DNA from: Choristoneura fumiferana
Lineage: Eukaryota > Arthropoda > Insecta > Lepidoptera > Tortricidae
NCBI RefSeq assembly: GCF_025370935.1
Contig: NC_133494.1
Location: 19,004,377-19,068,376 of the forward strand
DNA: 64,000 bases
Direction of reading: 5' to 3'
Made by a program: the position numbers and the translations under genes. Below are positions 54,290-64,000 of this stretch, in pieces (positions within the stretch are counted from its first letter, which is position 1; every line of letters begins with the position of its first letter). The notes below the pieces were generated by a model, which saw only the letters and a list, made by a program, of their open reading frames with translations, made no database searches and had not been told where the DNA came from.

Positions 54290-54690
54290 TTAATATTACA
54301 AATACGAAAGTCTGTGTGTTAGTGTTTATTTATTTATTTATTTATTTATTTTAGGAAAACAAACAGCTAGAAATAATACAAAGTATAAAACACATAAAAA
54401 ATATTACAGTAGCTACAACAGTTTCCACTTTTAACAAAAAACATAACATGCTGCTCAGGCAAGACAAAAAAAAAACTAAATTTACAAGCACAACATCATC
54501 TTATTGTAATGAGGCACATGAACAAAGTTATATAAGATTAAATACACTTGTACTAATTCAAAAGAATTAATAAAGAGACTTATCGACAGCGGTTCTATTG
54601 CTAACATTGCCCTGCTCCTTCAAAGCAGTAGCATATTGTTGCAAGCTCATATTGAAAACATCTATATCGGGAAAATGAATTGTTATTTAC
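54290..54690 (-). mobile_element. Lep1-like end plus LINE 3'-end remnant with (TTTA)n
   Basis: 54292-54322 ATATTACAAATACGAAAGTC is a Lep1-like start. (TTTA)n at 54327-54352 heads a minus-strand LINE-like 3' UTR (ATTAATAAAGAGACTTATCG, CTTCAAAGCAGTAGCATATT). Confidence 0.4.
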
Positions 54691-55729
54691 CATTTCACAC
54701 TAAAACGGCTGAATTAGGGTAGGTACTCGTAGATAAAGTTTGGCTTGCATATAGCTGGCTGGCTGGCTTGTATATTTGAGGAATGACATGACTACATGAA
54801 ATTTTATTTGTAGTAGGTAGGTACTCTTTAGCAACATTAGTGAAAATCACTGTGTAATATTTGGAAATTCTCACGTGTTGTTAGTGTAATGCGGAACTTA
54901 AAATGCCAGAATAATTCGCGCTTAAGAAGCTTCGTCTGTCGCCTAGTTAAATCATATTTCATAACTATTCTATAATCATTTATTAATTTAACTAAAACCA
55001 AACGCAATAAATAAATCGCAAGCGTACACGCACTTAATTATCCTATAATTTGATTAAAACACATCCGGCGGGACCAATGACAATGGCGGAACACAGATCG
55101 ACAATATACAGTCTCAGCCTCGTATCTACCCGAACCGTATTATCACAAATCAGCACTCTATCATATTTAACATAAAGACGATTCTAAAACAATTTAATGT
55201 GGCCAGATACGAGCTTGAGAAAGTAAACAGTCGAAATTGGATTCCAAATTCAAACGTCACCGATTAGGTTCGCACAGTCACGTTCCGCCAATTAGGAGCC
55301 GTTCCCGAATTAATTTCAAAATTCGAACACTCGATTTGATGTAGTGGCCTGTCATTGCTGACTTGTGTTGTGGCGTTATGAACCTTGTACGTAACACGTA
55401 GAGCTTAAAATCGGTTAGCTGCATTTGCTTGTGCTGTTACGCTAAGTAGTGCTTAGAAGGTTCTACGTTACTTGATGTGATGTACAATTTATGACATTAC
55501 TAGCTTTTGGCCACTGCTTCGCTCACAAAAACCATTAAATTAAACTAGTTTGCTGAAGTCGTTCGAAAACCGAAAACGATCGGCTTTGTTTTTCTTTCTC
55601 TGAATCATCAGGAGAATGAAGAAAACCGACGAATTCCCTGCGAAATTAACTTTTTTACTAAATTACCGGGCGAATTATTTTATTTACGCTGACACACTTT
55701 GTTCACCCGCGACACACTCATGCTTTGTT
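54691..55729. other. No gene seen
   Basis: Spacer. CTAGCTTTTGGCCACTGCTTCGCTC at about 55500 is a Lep1-like terminus fragment. Confidence 0.35.
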
Positions 55730-55885
55730 CACACGCTATGATAGCAACGTTTATGCAAGAAATGTGTGTTCATGGAGATCCTCCGTCCTCCACCTCCACA
55801 CTGTAGGAACACACACAAATTACTCAAACCCATTTACACCGACGCGTTTCAAACTCAAGCAGAGCTAATTTTCAGAGCAACACAA
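55730..55885 (-). mobile_element. Repeat with hammerhead-like motif, copy C
   Basis: Same unit as 29955 (ACGCTATGATAGCAACGTTT, CTCCACACTGTAGGAACACA). The motif at 55841-55875 keeps GAAACGCGTC on minus but has CTGAAAA in place of CUGANGA. Confidence 0.45.
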
Positions 55886-55987
55886 CCGTTCATGTTAACA
55901 GATGTTATTATTATTATGTTTAGTACATTACAAGTACTTCATCATTACAAATTTGTATCATTTCATTACTTTTGTGTCTTATTCGAT

Positions 55988-56013
55988 TCCTTGGGGCTCA
56001 AAGGGCGTAAAGG
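55988..56013 (+). repeat. 26-bp arm of a widely spaced inverted repeat
   Basis: CCTTGGGGCTCAAAGGGCGT, AAAG is found inverted at about 56984-57010, roughly 970 bp away. The flanks do not pair further. Confidence 0.6.
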
Positions 56014-56627
56014 CACTCTCTATGGCATCTTATACAGTTTTTTTTATCTATCGATCTGCATAATCCACGCAAAGAAATTCGTTCAAAAGTGTCATTTAAG
56101 ACCTGTGTTGTTTTAGTCCCTAAACACAATTATTTTCAAAATTTGGGATATAAAGAACAAAAAAAATTACTTTGTATAATCATCAAGGCAGTAAGTATAA
56201 AGTATGTTAAAAAACACCGGTATTAAAGCGACCCATATTTTTACACTCCCTTTATTGCCTTGAAATAATTTAAGACATACGGCGTAAAAGCTGTAATTTA
56301 TTCAAGTGTCCTTTACGACCACCAAATATTTCACCCGTTTATTTTGATTTCCTAAGACCGCAGCCTAATATAATAAAAAGTATGGAATAATACGATGTTT
56401 TTACTCTTTGAAACGGCCTAATTTATTGCCATAAGAAGTTGTACCTTCCTATATGACCCATTGAAAGCAAAATTTGTGATAATGTTACATTTACACCTTT
56501 GTGAACCAAAATAATCTGATTCAATCTTTGTGTTTTCATCTAGGTACAGGTTTGCATCCAATTGGAGTATATTAACAAAAACTTCCTACAAGAAACTCTA
56601 AGCTCTTCGTCAATAGAAGACTTTTAT

Positions 56628-56910
56628 GTGCAGGTGGTAGGACCTTGTGCAAGGTCCGCCCGGATTGCTACCACCATCTTGCTCGCTAATCCTGCCGTGA
56701 AGCAGCAGTGCTTACACTGTTGTGTTTCGGCGTGGAGAGTAAGACAGCCGGTGAAATTACTGGCACCTGAGGTATTCCATTTTGGGCCTCTGGGTTGGCA
56801 ACGCATCTGCAATACCCCTGGCGTTGCAGATGTTTATGGGCGGTGGTGATCTCTTACCATCAGGAGACCCACTTGCTCGTTTGCCATCCAGTCGAATAAT
56901 AAAAAAAGTA
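56628..56910 (+). mobile_element. Non-LTR 3'-end repeat, full unit
   Basis: TGCAGGTGGTAGGACCTTGT, CCACCATCTTGCTCGCTAAT, GTAAGACAGCCGGTGAAATT, GGTGGTGATCTCTTACCATC, CCATCCAGTCGAATAATAAA. The best-preserved plus copy. Confidence 0.78.
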
Positions 56911-57504
56911 AAATTAGAAACAACAACACTATATTTTTTTTTATTTTTTTTTCCAATTTTTTCTTCTGAAAAGTTGTCTTTGTGCTTTACGCCCTTTGAG
57001 CCCCAAGGTATTAAATATCTTTGCACGACATAATATCTCGTTAGTGAGATCGGGTAGAACAAAGGGGCCAGTAACGCGGCTCATTAGTTTGGGAAGGAAA
57101 TTTTCTTTGATAACGTCCTGACAATATTATGATATTGTTATACCTATTGGCATCGGCGGGGTTACGGCGGATAAATGGGAACAAATAAATTAAATTGAAA
57201 ATTCTATTCTCAGTTTTGGTTTTCATGCGAGTTTGACTGTATTATTACAAAAGACGCTGACTTTATGCTCGTTGAAATCTTTAATTATATGTGCGCCTAA
57301 ATAATTATAGCTGTTATTTAGGATAAATTATATGTATAATTTGTTTTTATATTAGTACGTCCGAAATGGACAAACTGTTGAGACCTATTTACCTTTTGTA
57401 ACCACCCTATTATGTACACAAACAATAATAAACCCCATTTTCCCCTTGACTAAACTATCAACTCTCGTATGCGGCTCTGGTACACGATAGACTTACACAA
57501 ACAG
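56911..57504. other. No gene seen
   Basis: T-rich run then AT-rich spacer holding the second arm of the inverted repeat (56984-57010). Confidence 0.4.
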
Positions 57505-57614
57505 TAGGGCTACTACGAAATTCAAAAATCGAAGTTCGTATCGTACCATCCCGCTAACGCTAATATTATTTCATATGAGAATGAGAGGGACGGTACGATA
57601 CGTGGTAGCCCTAC
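57505..57614. mobile_element. GGGCTACTACGAAA-family palindromic MITE
   Basis: TAGGGCTACTACGAAATTCA at the left. The right arm is shortened to CGTGGTAGCCCTA. Confidence 0.72.
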
Positions 57615-57639
57615 AGTTACCTACCGTTACCTAGTTAAG

Positions 57640-57792
57640 TACTGTTCTCACCCGCGACCTTTTGGTAGCTTTGCCTAAGCAACAAATGTGGTCATGCAGC
57701 TCCTCCAGCTCTATACTGTAAGAAAACACACCAGTCCATACTACACTGTGCGTTTCGTACTCAATCAAAGTTCATCCTCAGAGCAACACCAG
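57640..57792 (-). mobile_element. Repeat with hammerhead-like motif, copy D
   Basis: The same unit. The minus-strand motif ending near 57748 has CTGAGGA (= CUGANGA) and GAAACGC, but the cleavage-site GUC is changed (GCACAG). Confidence 0.45.
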
Positions 57793-57941
57793 ATGTTAGA
57801 TTCATTTGTTGTATAGCATATCGTATTTAAGGTCGCACTTGAGCGAAGTAATTATTGTTTACTAGCTGTTGCCTGCAACTCCGTCCACGTAGAATTCATT
57901 TATCGATGGTATCCCACGGGAGCAATGCAATTTTCCGGAAT

Positions 57942-58062
57942 AAATCGATTTATTTATTATAATAAAAAATACAGCATTACAGTTAAAAAGCCAATGCGCT
58001 GTAAAATTCAAATAATACACAAGAAAAACACAAAGAAGACATACAAAAAACTAATTAGGGGT
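57942..58062 (-). mobile_element. Insertion in Lep1: LINE-like 3' end
   Basis: ATTTATTTATTATAATAAAA then CAGCATTACAGTTAAAAAGC. A minus-strand A-rich/TTTAT tail resembles 54327. Confidence 0.45.
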
Positions 58063-58189
58063 TTCGATAATATCCTAGGTCCTTTCCTGGTAATCAAACT
58101 ATCTGTATACCGAATCTTATCTAAATCGGGTCAGCAGTTTAGACGTGAAGAGGTAAAAAACAAACAGACTTACAAACTTTCGCATTGAG

Positions 58190-58554
58190 GGCTATCGTTT
58201 TTTGTCTTTCTAGTGACTTTCAGTCTGTTATTACGGGCGTGAAAACTAAAGTTTAGATTAAAATCATATTTAATACACCTTAAAACCGTACCATAAAAAT
58301 ATTGAGCAACCACAGTGTTGCCTAGTCGGGACTAAAGAAAAAAAGAGAGGACAAAAGTTTCCGAAAGACAAAACTGTCTCAAAACACAGACATTCATTGC
58401 CTTGTAACGCATAATTGCCATAATTAATTTTAGGTTATGCAAAATATTCACAAAATTATTCTGATTATCTCACCCAAAAACTATGAGATTTGACATTTCG
58501 GAGACTCACGCTACACTAGCGCCTCTAGCGGCGAATTCATACGCGATAGCCCTC
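58190..58554. mobile_element. GAGGGCTATCG TIR element, copy 1
   Basis: 11-bp TIRs GAGGGCTATCG and CGATAGCCCTC. Interior ATTACGGGCGTGAAAACTAA, GACAAAAGTTTCCGAAAGAC, ACACTAGCGCCTCTAGCGGC. Inserted into the Lep1-like copy. 365 bp. Confidence 0.85.
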
Positions 58555-58641
58555 TTTGCAATATTAGTAGGATAAACAAATAGGGTATAATAAAATTACG
58601 CGTTTTGTGTATTTCTTAAACAACCTACCATTCTTTTCCAG

Positions 58642-58850
58642 ACTGCGTCCACCTTCAGCTCTACAAAGACCTGAAGGAACGCCAGAAGAACGGACAGACG
58701 AAGGCCTCGCTGTCCCTCCAGCAGTACCTCGGCTTCGAGTCAGGGTTCACCTTGGACAAGGAGTCCAATACGCTAGCCATCCTCTGCGAGGACGTGGTTC
58801 CTGTGCTAGCGTTTGATACCAGGGAGATCTTGATACAATGGCGAGTCAAG
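58642..58850 (+). CDS. Dok7: DOK7-like adaptor, PH-domain exon
   Basis: An internal exon: acceptor TTCTTTTCCAG, donor AAG/GTAAGA, 209 bp. It enters with two bases of an Asp codon and ends in phase 0. The 70 residues run DCVHLQLYKDLKERQKNG, SLSLQQYLGFESGF, then NTLAILCEDVVPVLAFDTRE, ILIQWRVK. The pattern YKD..ER.K, SL.L....G.E.G, TLAI.C, L.FD..E, W matches the PH domain of DOK7 as I know it. In vertebrates DOK7 binds and activates MuSK at the neuromuscular junction. The insect role is inferred only. GC content is clearly above the flanks. The preceding exon (start of the PH domain) was not found in the window. Confidence 0.75.
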
Positions 58851-59854
58851 GTAAGAAAATCTAAGCCTGTATTCGACCCACTGCTGGGCTCGGGGCTTCT
58901 CTCGGAATGAGAGCCTTACAATACGAGAGGTCAAAAAGAGGCTTTAATAGAAAATATGCATGATTTTTATTATTTGACAAATCGAGTTGTGATAGTATTT
59001 TGTTTACTTTAAGTATATAGGCCGTCTTGCAGGAAAAAATAAATCTAGATTTAGTAGTTAAACCTGGCTTAAGCTTGACAGTTCCATACATTTTGACACT
59101 ACTAAACTGAGCTTAACGCTAACTCGAGATTTATGTGTTTCCAGCAAGTAGCCATTAGAAAAAATAATGAAGATTTAGGTATAGACGTTTTCAATTGACA
59201 ATTAGATAAAGAGCACCGTCATGGATAATGACGTCATATGCACATATATAGGAATATGTTACAATATTATGTAAGTATATCAAATGAATAAAAAAATTAC
59301 ATTATGTATCTAATTAATACTTGTGTGTTTATAATTAATCGTTAGTAAGTATAATTTAATTTAATTTACTGAAAAAATTGTTTAACATTTGCATGTCGTT
59401 TTCTAGTCGACTGAATACTGTGCCACATGTACAACAACATCTTATGTATTCTATATTATGTATTCTGGCAAATAAAGCATTCTCATTCTCATTCTCATTC
59501 TACAATAATCTACATACAGGCTGTTCTGAAGTACGAGTATTAAATCGTAAATCGGTAATTTCTCCGTTAATACTGTAGTTTTTGGTGCGATGATTTGTAC
59601 ATAGGTTAGAGGTTCGAAAATAGATACCCTAATCAACACGTTCTCACCTTTGTTATTTCTTCTTTGTTCCCTTTATGTGATACCAGCAGCATAAAATGTA
59701 ATACCAGCTTTTATACCACATTTTTACGCAAAATAAAGATAATTGAATTTGAATTTGTTTAGAGAGTAGAGAAACGTTATACCAGTCAGACCCGACAAGT
59801 AATTATATACTAAGCCACTTGCTTCCTAAGTAACATAACTTCTTCTTCTCACAG
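58851..59854. other. Intron of the DOK7-like gene, with two LINE tails
   Basis: TTCTGGCAAATAAAGCATTC followed by (TCATTC)n at about 59465-59503, and AATAAAGATAATTGAATTTG near 59734-59755, are LINE 3' ends. GACCCACTGCTGGGCTCGGG at 58876 is a SINE-tail remnant. Confidence 0.6.
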
Positions 59855-60020
59855 GTCCAGCACAACCTCGGCAGCAGTAAAGAGTTCGCCGCAGTCATTA
59901 TCTCGGCCCCCAATTCCATACGGCCTGGCCCCGTGCGGCTCCACGCATGCGGCCCCGCTTGGCACTATGCGCGTCGCGCCCCCCTGAAGTGCTGGCACTC
60001 TGGGACGTTAAACTGTTGAG
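59855..60020 (+). CDS. Dok7: DOK7-like adaptor, PTB-domain exon with a one-base deletion
   Basis: Acceptor CTTCTTCTCACAG, donor GAG/GTATGT, 166 bp. It continues in phase from 58850: VQHNLGSSKEFAAVIISAPN, SIRPGPVRLHACGP. This corresponds to the start of the IRS/PTB domain of DOK7 (GPATLH-like GPVRLH). The frame then runs into a stop (TGA at 60017-60019). One extra base in the C run near 59951-59956 would give GPRLALCASR, PEVLALWDVKLLR, the expected PTB continuation ending in a split Arg codon. The downstream copies at 60105 and 60339 do carry that base. So this is either a real frameshift (broken or alternative gene) or a homopolymer error in the assembly. The following exon was not found. Confidence 0.7.
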
Positions 60021-60645
60021 GTATGTTCTAGAATATTCCAGAACTTTCTAGTATTCAGTGTATCTTTAAGGCAACAACGCTGAAGATATCAGAAAATTGC
60101 CATTATTGGCCCCTAATTCCATGCGGTAAAGCGCTGTGCGAGTCTATGCATACGGCCCTCGCTTGGCACTATGCGCGTCGCGCATGCCCGAAGTGCTGGC
60201 ACTCTGGGACGTGACACTGTTGAGGTATGTTCTAGAATGATCCAGAACTTTCTAGTACCTATTAAGTGTATCTTTAAGGCACTAACGCTGAAGATATCGC
60301 AGATTTAGAATGAAACTGACACAATTCATTGCTATTATTGCCCCCTAATTCCATGTGGTCTAGCCCCGTGCGAATCTATGCATGCGGCCCCCTCTTGGCA
60401 CCATGCACGTCGCGTCCGCTCAAAATACTGGCACTGGGACGTTAAACTGTTGAAATTATGTTCTAGAATGATCCAGAACCTTCTCGAATTTTCTGTTCGC
60501 TTTATATTTTAAAGCCGAACTGCATCGGAAAAATGCCGTTTTTATGATGGCCTCTTCATACCATGAGATGAAGCCCTGTAGCCAGTTGTCTCCATGCATG
60601 TTGTTCTAGCTTAGTGCTTTGGAACTCTGAACCTTGGGTGGAAAT
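60021..60645 (+). pseudogene. Tandem, decaying copies of the PTB exon and its donor-side intron
   Basis: Copy 2 (about 60105-60224) reads GPRLALCASRMPEVLALWDV, TLLR and retains the GTATGT donor, but has a TAA upstream and no acceptor. Copy 3 (about 60339-60455) reads PVRIYACGPLLAPCTSRP and has lost bases and the donor. A faint fourth copy covers 60540-60640. Intron blocks TTCTAGAATGATCCAGAA and AACGCTGAAGATATC repeat with them. Spacing is about 204 then 230 bp. Confidence 0.8.
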
Positions 60646-60906
60646 GGAATCTTAGTTGTTTGTACATCCGAAACTACTTCCCAATTGGCACAATAGACAA
60701 ATCGCGCCAATTTTTGCGGAGCCTCTGTAATTTTACGCCCTATTCACCGAATACGGACAAATGGCATGTTTAGAATTCGCCGCTTTTTTTACGGAAATAG
60801 GACGTGTCGGGCCAAATGAAGCGGAACGCGATAGTCTCAAGACGCTAAACAAATGCGGAGGCTTCGTAAAAAAAACATCATGCTAAATGAAGTAACTTCT
60901 ATCAAT
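60646..60906. other. No gene seen
   Basis: Spacer between the PTB-exon array and the TIR element. The next DOK7-like exon was looked for here and not found. Confidence 0.4.
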
Positions 60907-61326
60907 GAGGGCTATCGTTTTTTGTCTTTCTAGATGGCGCCACTGTTGCGTGAAGTTTTTAAGTGTGGCTTTCAAAGTCTGTTGTTACGGGCGTGAAAAC
61001 AAAGTTTAGATTAATATAATATTTAATACACGTTAAAACCGTACCATAAAAATATCCAGCAACCACAGTGTTGCGTGGTCCCGTTTTGTTCGGGAAAAAG
61101 GGAGGACAAAAGTTTCCGAAAGACAAAACTGTCTCAAAACACAGACATTCATTGCCCCGTAACGCATACTTGCCATAATTAATTTCAGGTATTGCAAAAT
61201 ATTCATAAAATTATTCTAATTATAAATAAACCCGCGTAGCTCACCCAAAAACTATGAGATTTGACATTTCGGTAACCTCACGCTACACTAGCGCCTCTAG
61301 CGGCGAATTCATACGCGATAGCCCTC
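60907..61326. mobile_element. GAGGGCTATCG TIR element, copy 2
   Basis: Same TIRs and interior as 58190-58554. About 55 bp longer: it includes TTTCTAGATGGCGCCACTG near the left end and AATAAACCCGCGTAGC near the right. Same orientation. Confidence 0.85.
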
Positions 61327-61689
61327 ATTTGTTTAGCGTTTCAAACGCGCGTGATTTCTCGTTTCAACGCTGAATTATTTGATGCTGTTCAAATTCAACT
61401 TTGTCCTTAGGTCGACATAGATCAGCGAGACGCAAAAAAAATTGCACGAAAAAACAATTATTAAGATTAATAAATTAGATTAGATTAAAATGGATTTTTC
61501 GAAATTAGATCAAAATGTTTGTAAAGATTATATTTTTTGATTATTTTATTTAAGAGCTATTGTATTGTATTATTATGTGGCAAACATGAATCTCCCTTTT
61601 TTTGAGAGTTGAAAATATGGCTATGGAAACAAAAATTAAGATTTAAGAAGTAAATTGTAAATAGCCGTCTCGGGAATACTTACGTTGTC

Positions 61690-62010
61690 AAATTTTAGTC
61701 ATCATCATTTCATGACGTCCACTGCTCTTTCAATAATTTGCATCCACCGGCACGATCAGTCCATTGCCAAACTCAGGACTTTTCTCGGTTATCTGTTCTT
61801 CGAACTTAAATTTTGGTACCTTTTCATAATTTCTCCGGCAGATGCATGGAATGTCAATCGAAAGTTGAACCCTGGTAGTCAATTCAGTTTCAGTTTCTTA
61901 CACTACCTATACCTATTCCATACGCTTGGTGTACAAAGTGAGCACGCACCACGGAATATTGAGGAGCCAGATTCGATTCCCGAACTCAGTATATCTCTTC
62001 TAATTTTTTT
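61690..62010. mobile_element. RTE tail remnant followed by a SINE-like head
   Basis: TCATCATCATTTCATGACGT, CCACTGCTCTTTC (minus RTE end). Then on + TTGGTGTACAAAGTGAGCAC, CAGATTCGATTCCCGAACTC, the tRNA-like module of 31303-31380. Confidence 0.5.
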
Positions 62011-64000
62011 TCAATGTCTTCTACTTACAATGTTGAAGAAAATTAACCTTTCTAGCCGAAAAATGCGACTTGAGACTTGACACAAAACTTTTTCCAAATC
62101 AAGCTCATTTGTCTGGTGAGGATGCTTCAATCTCTCGCGCTGAGAAACGAGCCAATATTTCACGCAGATCTTCTTAACTGCCTCTTTGACCTAGTTCCTG
62201 ATGGTATAACTTTGACATTTAAATTTACACGATCAGAGAAAAGTCGGGTTTTGCAGTCATTTGGCTGTTTTCGGGGTTGGTTGGGAGTTTATTGTTTTTT
62301 TTTTGGCAAGCTTTTTATTTACTTTAGCATTTTTTTCAAGTTAATGATTTAAGGATGGACGTCACGGAAGTATCTTGCGTTCATAATGTCTGAAATAATA
62401 GACATACATGTATAAATAAATAAGTAATGAAAATTTGTCTGTTTCCATCCATTCTTATCTTTTTAAAACCTTAAATGCCACGAATAAATGTTTATCTTTC
62501 TTTCTATTCTTTTACAATTCTTTATATTTTGATTTTGTTTTATCTATGAAACTAACGTGACCCTTATTTTTTTTATTAGTAAATTAAAATTTTATACGCA
62601 CAATAATTAACGGATCCGACTTTGTCTTACCTACTAATAACTATAAAGACCATTTTTGTGAATGTGTATCTGTTACTGTTAATACTTAATAGATAGCTGG
62701 ATCTTGAGATTACCATTACATTATGGAATCATCATATACGCATCCGAAATCTTTATAGAATTAATCTTTACACCAGTGGTGTTCCTATTTCTTGAAAATC
62801 AAAAAATTACAAAATCGAAAAGTATGTTTTTAATTTTATTGTACACTCGTAAAAGCTGCCTGTGTTCGCCACATAAAACACACATTAAAAAAAACTTGTC
62901 TAAAACTGGCCACTAACAAAAACCTATCACTTACTTACTCAATTTTTATTTTGCGTTCCAATTTTAAAGTTGCACGACACATTGTCCGCTGTAATTCTCC
63001 ACCCGCAATCGCTCGCAGTTTCAGTTCTTTGTTCAATTTCATTCATTCGTTCTTTGTTTCCATTCGTTCTTTGGACGGGACCGTAATTTCATCAGGTTGT
63101 TTGCGGAAAAGCGCGATTCTATTGTTTTTTGTTATTGAGTTAGGGTAGTGTTACCTTTTGCTGTCTCTGAGGACTTGCCTCGTAGAATTAAGAAACAGGG
63201 GTTGGGTATATTTTCTAGTATGTAGGATATACCTACCTATGGCGCTTATACCTACAAGAAGTATTTAATTATACGAAGGAATTAAAAAAGACTGTGAACT
63301 GTGAGGCTTTACGTAGCCAGTAACAATAATAAGTTCACAATAGCAACTCATGGATAATATTAATATAATCTTTGTTGATCTGCTTTTCTTGACGGAATAA
63401 AGGAATATAAATTAACAGATACACATCAACAAAAATATAACTGAATTGATAAACTCCTCCTTTTGTGAAATTGATTAAAAACAAATTTTCTTTTTACTAG
63501 TGATGTTAATAGTCGTTAATCACTCAACTAACATAGTAGATTGTACAACAAGAGCATAAAACGAGCCATTTTACCCGAGGCGTTCATATAAGTGCCCGAG
63601 CCGGTACGCAAGACTCGTCGAGAGGAAAAGGGGTTTAATGCTCAAGTTGAGAGGAAATTAAATAGCAACAGTGGAAACAATTGTTCACTTACTAGGAAAC
63701 TTTTATTTTTCATGCATTATTGCTATATAATTTTAGTTTTATTTTGGTTGATTTGATTGATTTTTAGTTTTACATAAAATAAAAATTATTTAAAAAACTT
63801 ATGTACAAACTTTTTTTTTGTGGTTGTTGACACCTTGGTCTTAGACGAAGATTTTACTTTATGCACTAGAGCATCAAAAGTAATTTTATGTTGCCTAGAT
63901 CCAGCATAAATACCAACGATGCATACCAGCATGCTTTACGAGCATGAGAAGTGAAAAAATATTTTAAGTCACTTAGATTTCAGGGATACCTATCTATCGA
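62011..64000. other. No gene seen; one LINE tail
   Basis: AT-rich spacer. ATGCCACGAATAAATG with TTTCTTTC at 62474-62505 is a LINE tail. Frames at 62077-62352, 62704-62916 and 62951-63148 have no recognisable domain. No further DOK7-like exon was found. Confidence 0.4.

Larger units (their letters stand above)
57862..58577 (-). mobile_element. Lep1-like element with two nested insertions
   Basis: CTAGCTGTTGCCTGCAACTC, GGGAGCAATGCAATTTTCCG (57862-57941), then TATACCGAATCTTATCTAAA...ACTTTCGCATT (to 58189), then AATATTAGTAGGAT (58560-58574) are successive parts of one element, split at 57942-58062 and 58190-58554. Confidence 0.75.

Noticed and set aside
55766..56116. 116-codon frame on +
   Set aside because: Starts inside the hammerhead-like repeat; the remainder is low-complexity hydrophobic sequence.

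Overview
This window looks like nuclear DNA from a moth or butterfly (Lepidoptera). The base composition is AT-rich, and almost all of the sequence is interspersed repeats of lepidopteran type. These include Lep1-type repeats (ACTAATATTATAAATGCG at one end, GCCCGCGAC...CTAG at the other), tRNA-derived SINEs with (ATG)n tails, RTE-type LINE 3' ends, many palindromic MITEs, and short TTAGG runs. There are no bacterial-style operons, rRNA genes or CRISPR arrays. Long open frames are rare, and most lie inside repeats. Family assignments come from sequence recognition only; no search was run. Layout: (1) 1-4.1 kb holds most of an autonomous DNA transposon that runs off the left edge. It has the C-terminus of a probable YqaJ-type nuclease on + (1-156) and a convergent, intron-containing gene on - (4028-1297). 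The latter has a THAP zinc finger followed by a DDE transposase with its acidic residues in place. This layout fits the ISL2EU type. A roughly 810-bp foldback repeat lies between the two genes, and one transposase intron carries a MITE. (2) 4.1-58 kb has no convincing host gene. It is a layered record of insertions: full and partial SINEs (six with 11-14 bp target-site duplications), RTE LINE 3' ends, Lep1-like copies, several medium-length repeat families and more than twenty palindromic elements. Nesting is common (10.2, 24.1-25.1, 32.6-33.0, 42.2-42.5, 48.0-48.6 and 57.9-58.6 kb). (3) 58.6-60.7 kb holds two exons of a host gene on +. Their predicted protein resembles the PH-to-PTB region of DOK7, an adaptor of receptor tyrosine kinase signalling. 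The second exon carries a one-base deletion and is followed by two or three decaying tandem copies of itself. Two copies of one TIR element flank this block. (4) 61.3-64 kb shows little beyond LINE and SINE remnants. Only two sets of genes can be supported: the transposon's own pair, thought to act together in transposition, and the partial DOK7-like gene, whose first and last exons were not found. The most unusual signals are the two-gene THAP/YqaJ transposon, the tandemly repeated PTB exon, four dispersed copies of a repeat with a hammerhead-ribozyme-like core, the shared 3' end of the SINE and RTE LINE, and a near-perfect 46-bp-arm hairpin element.
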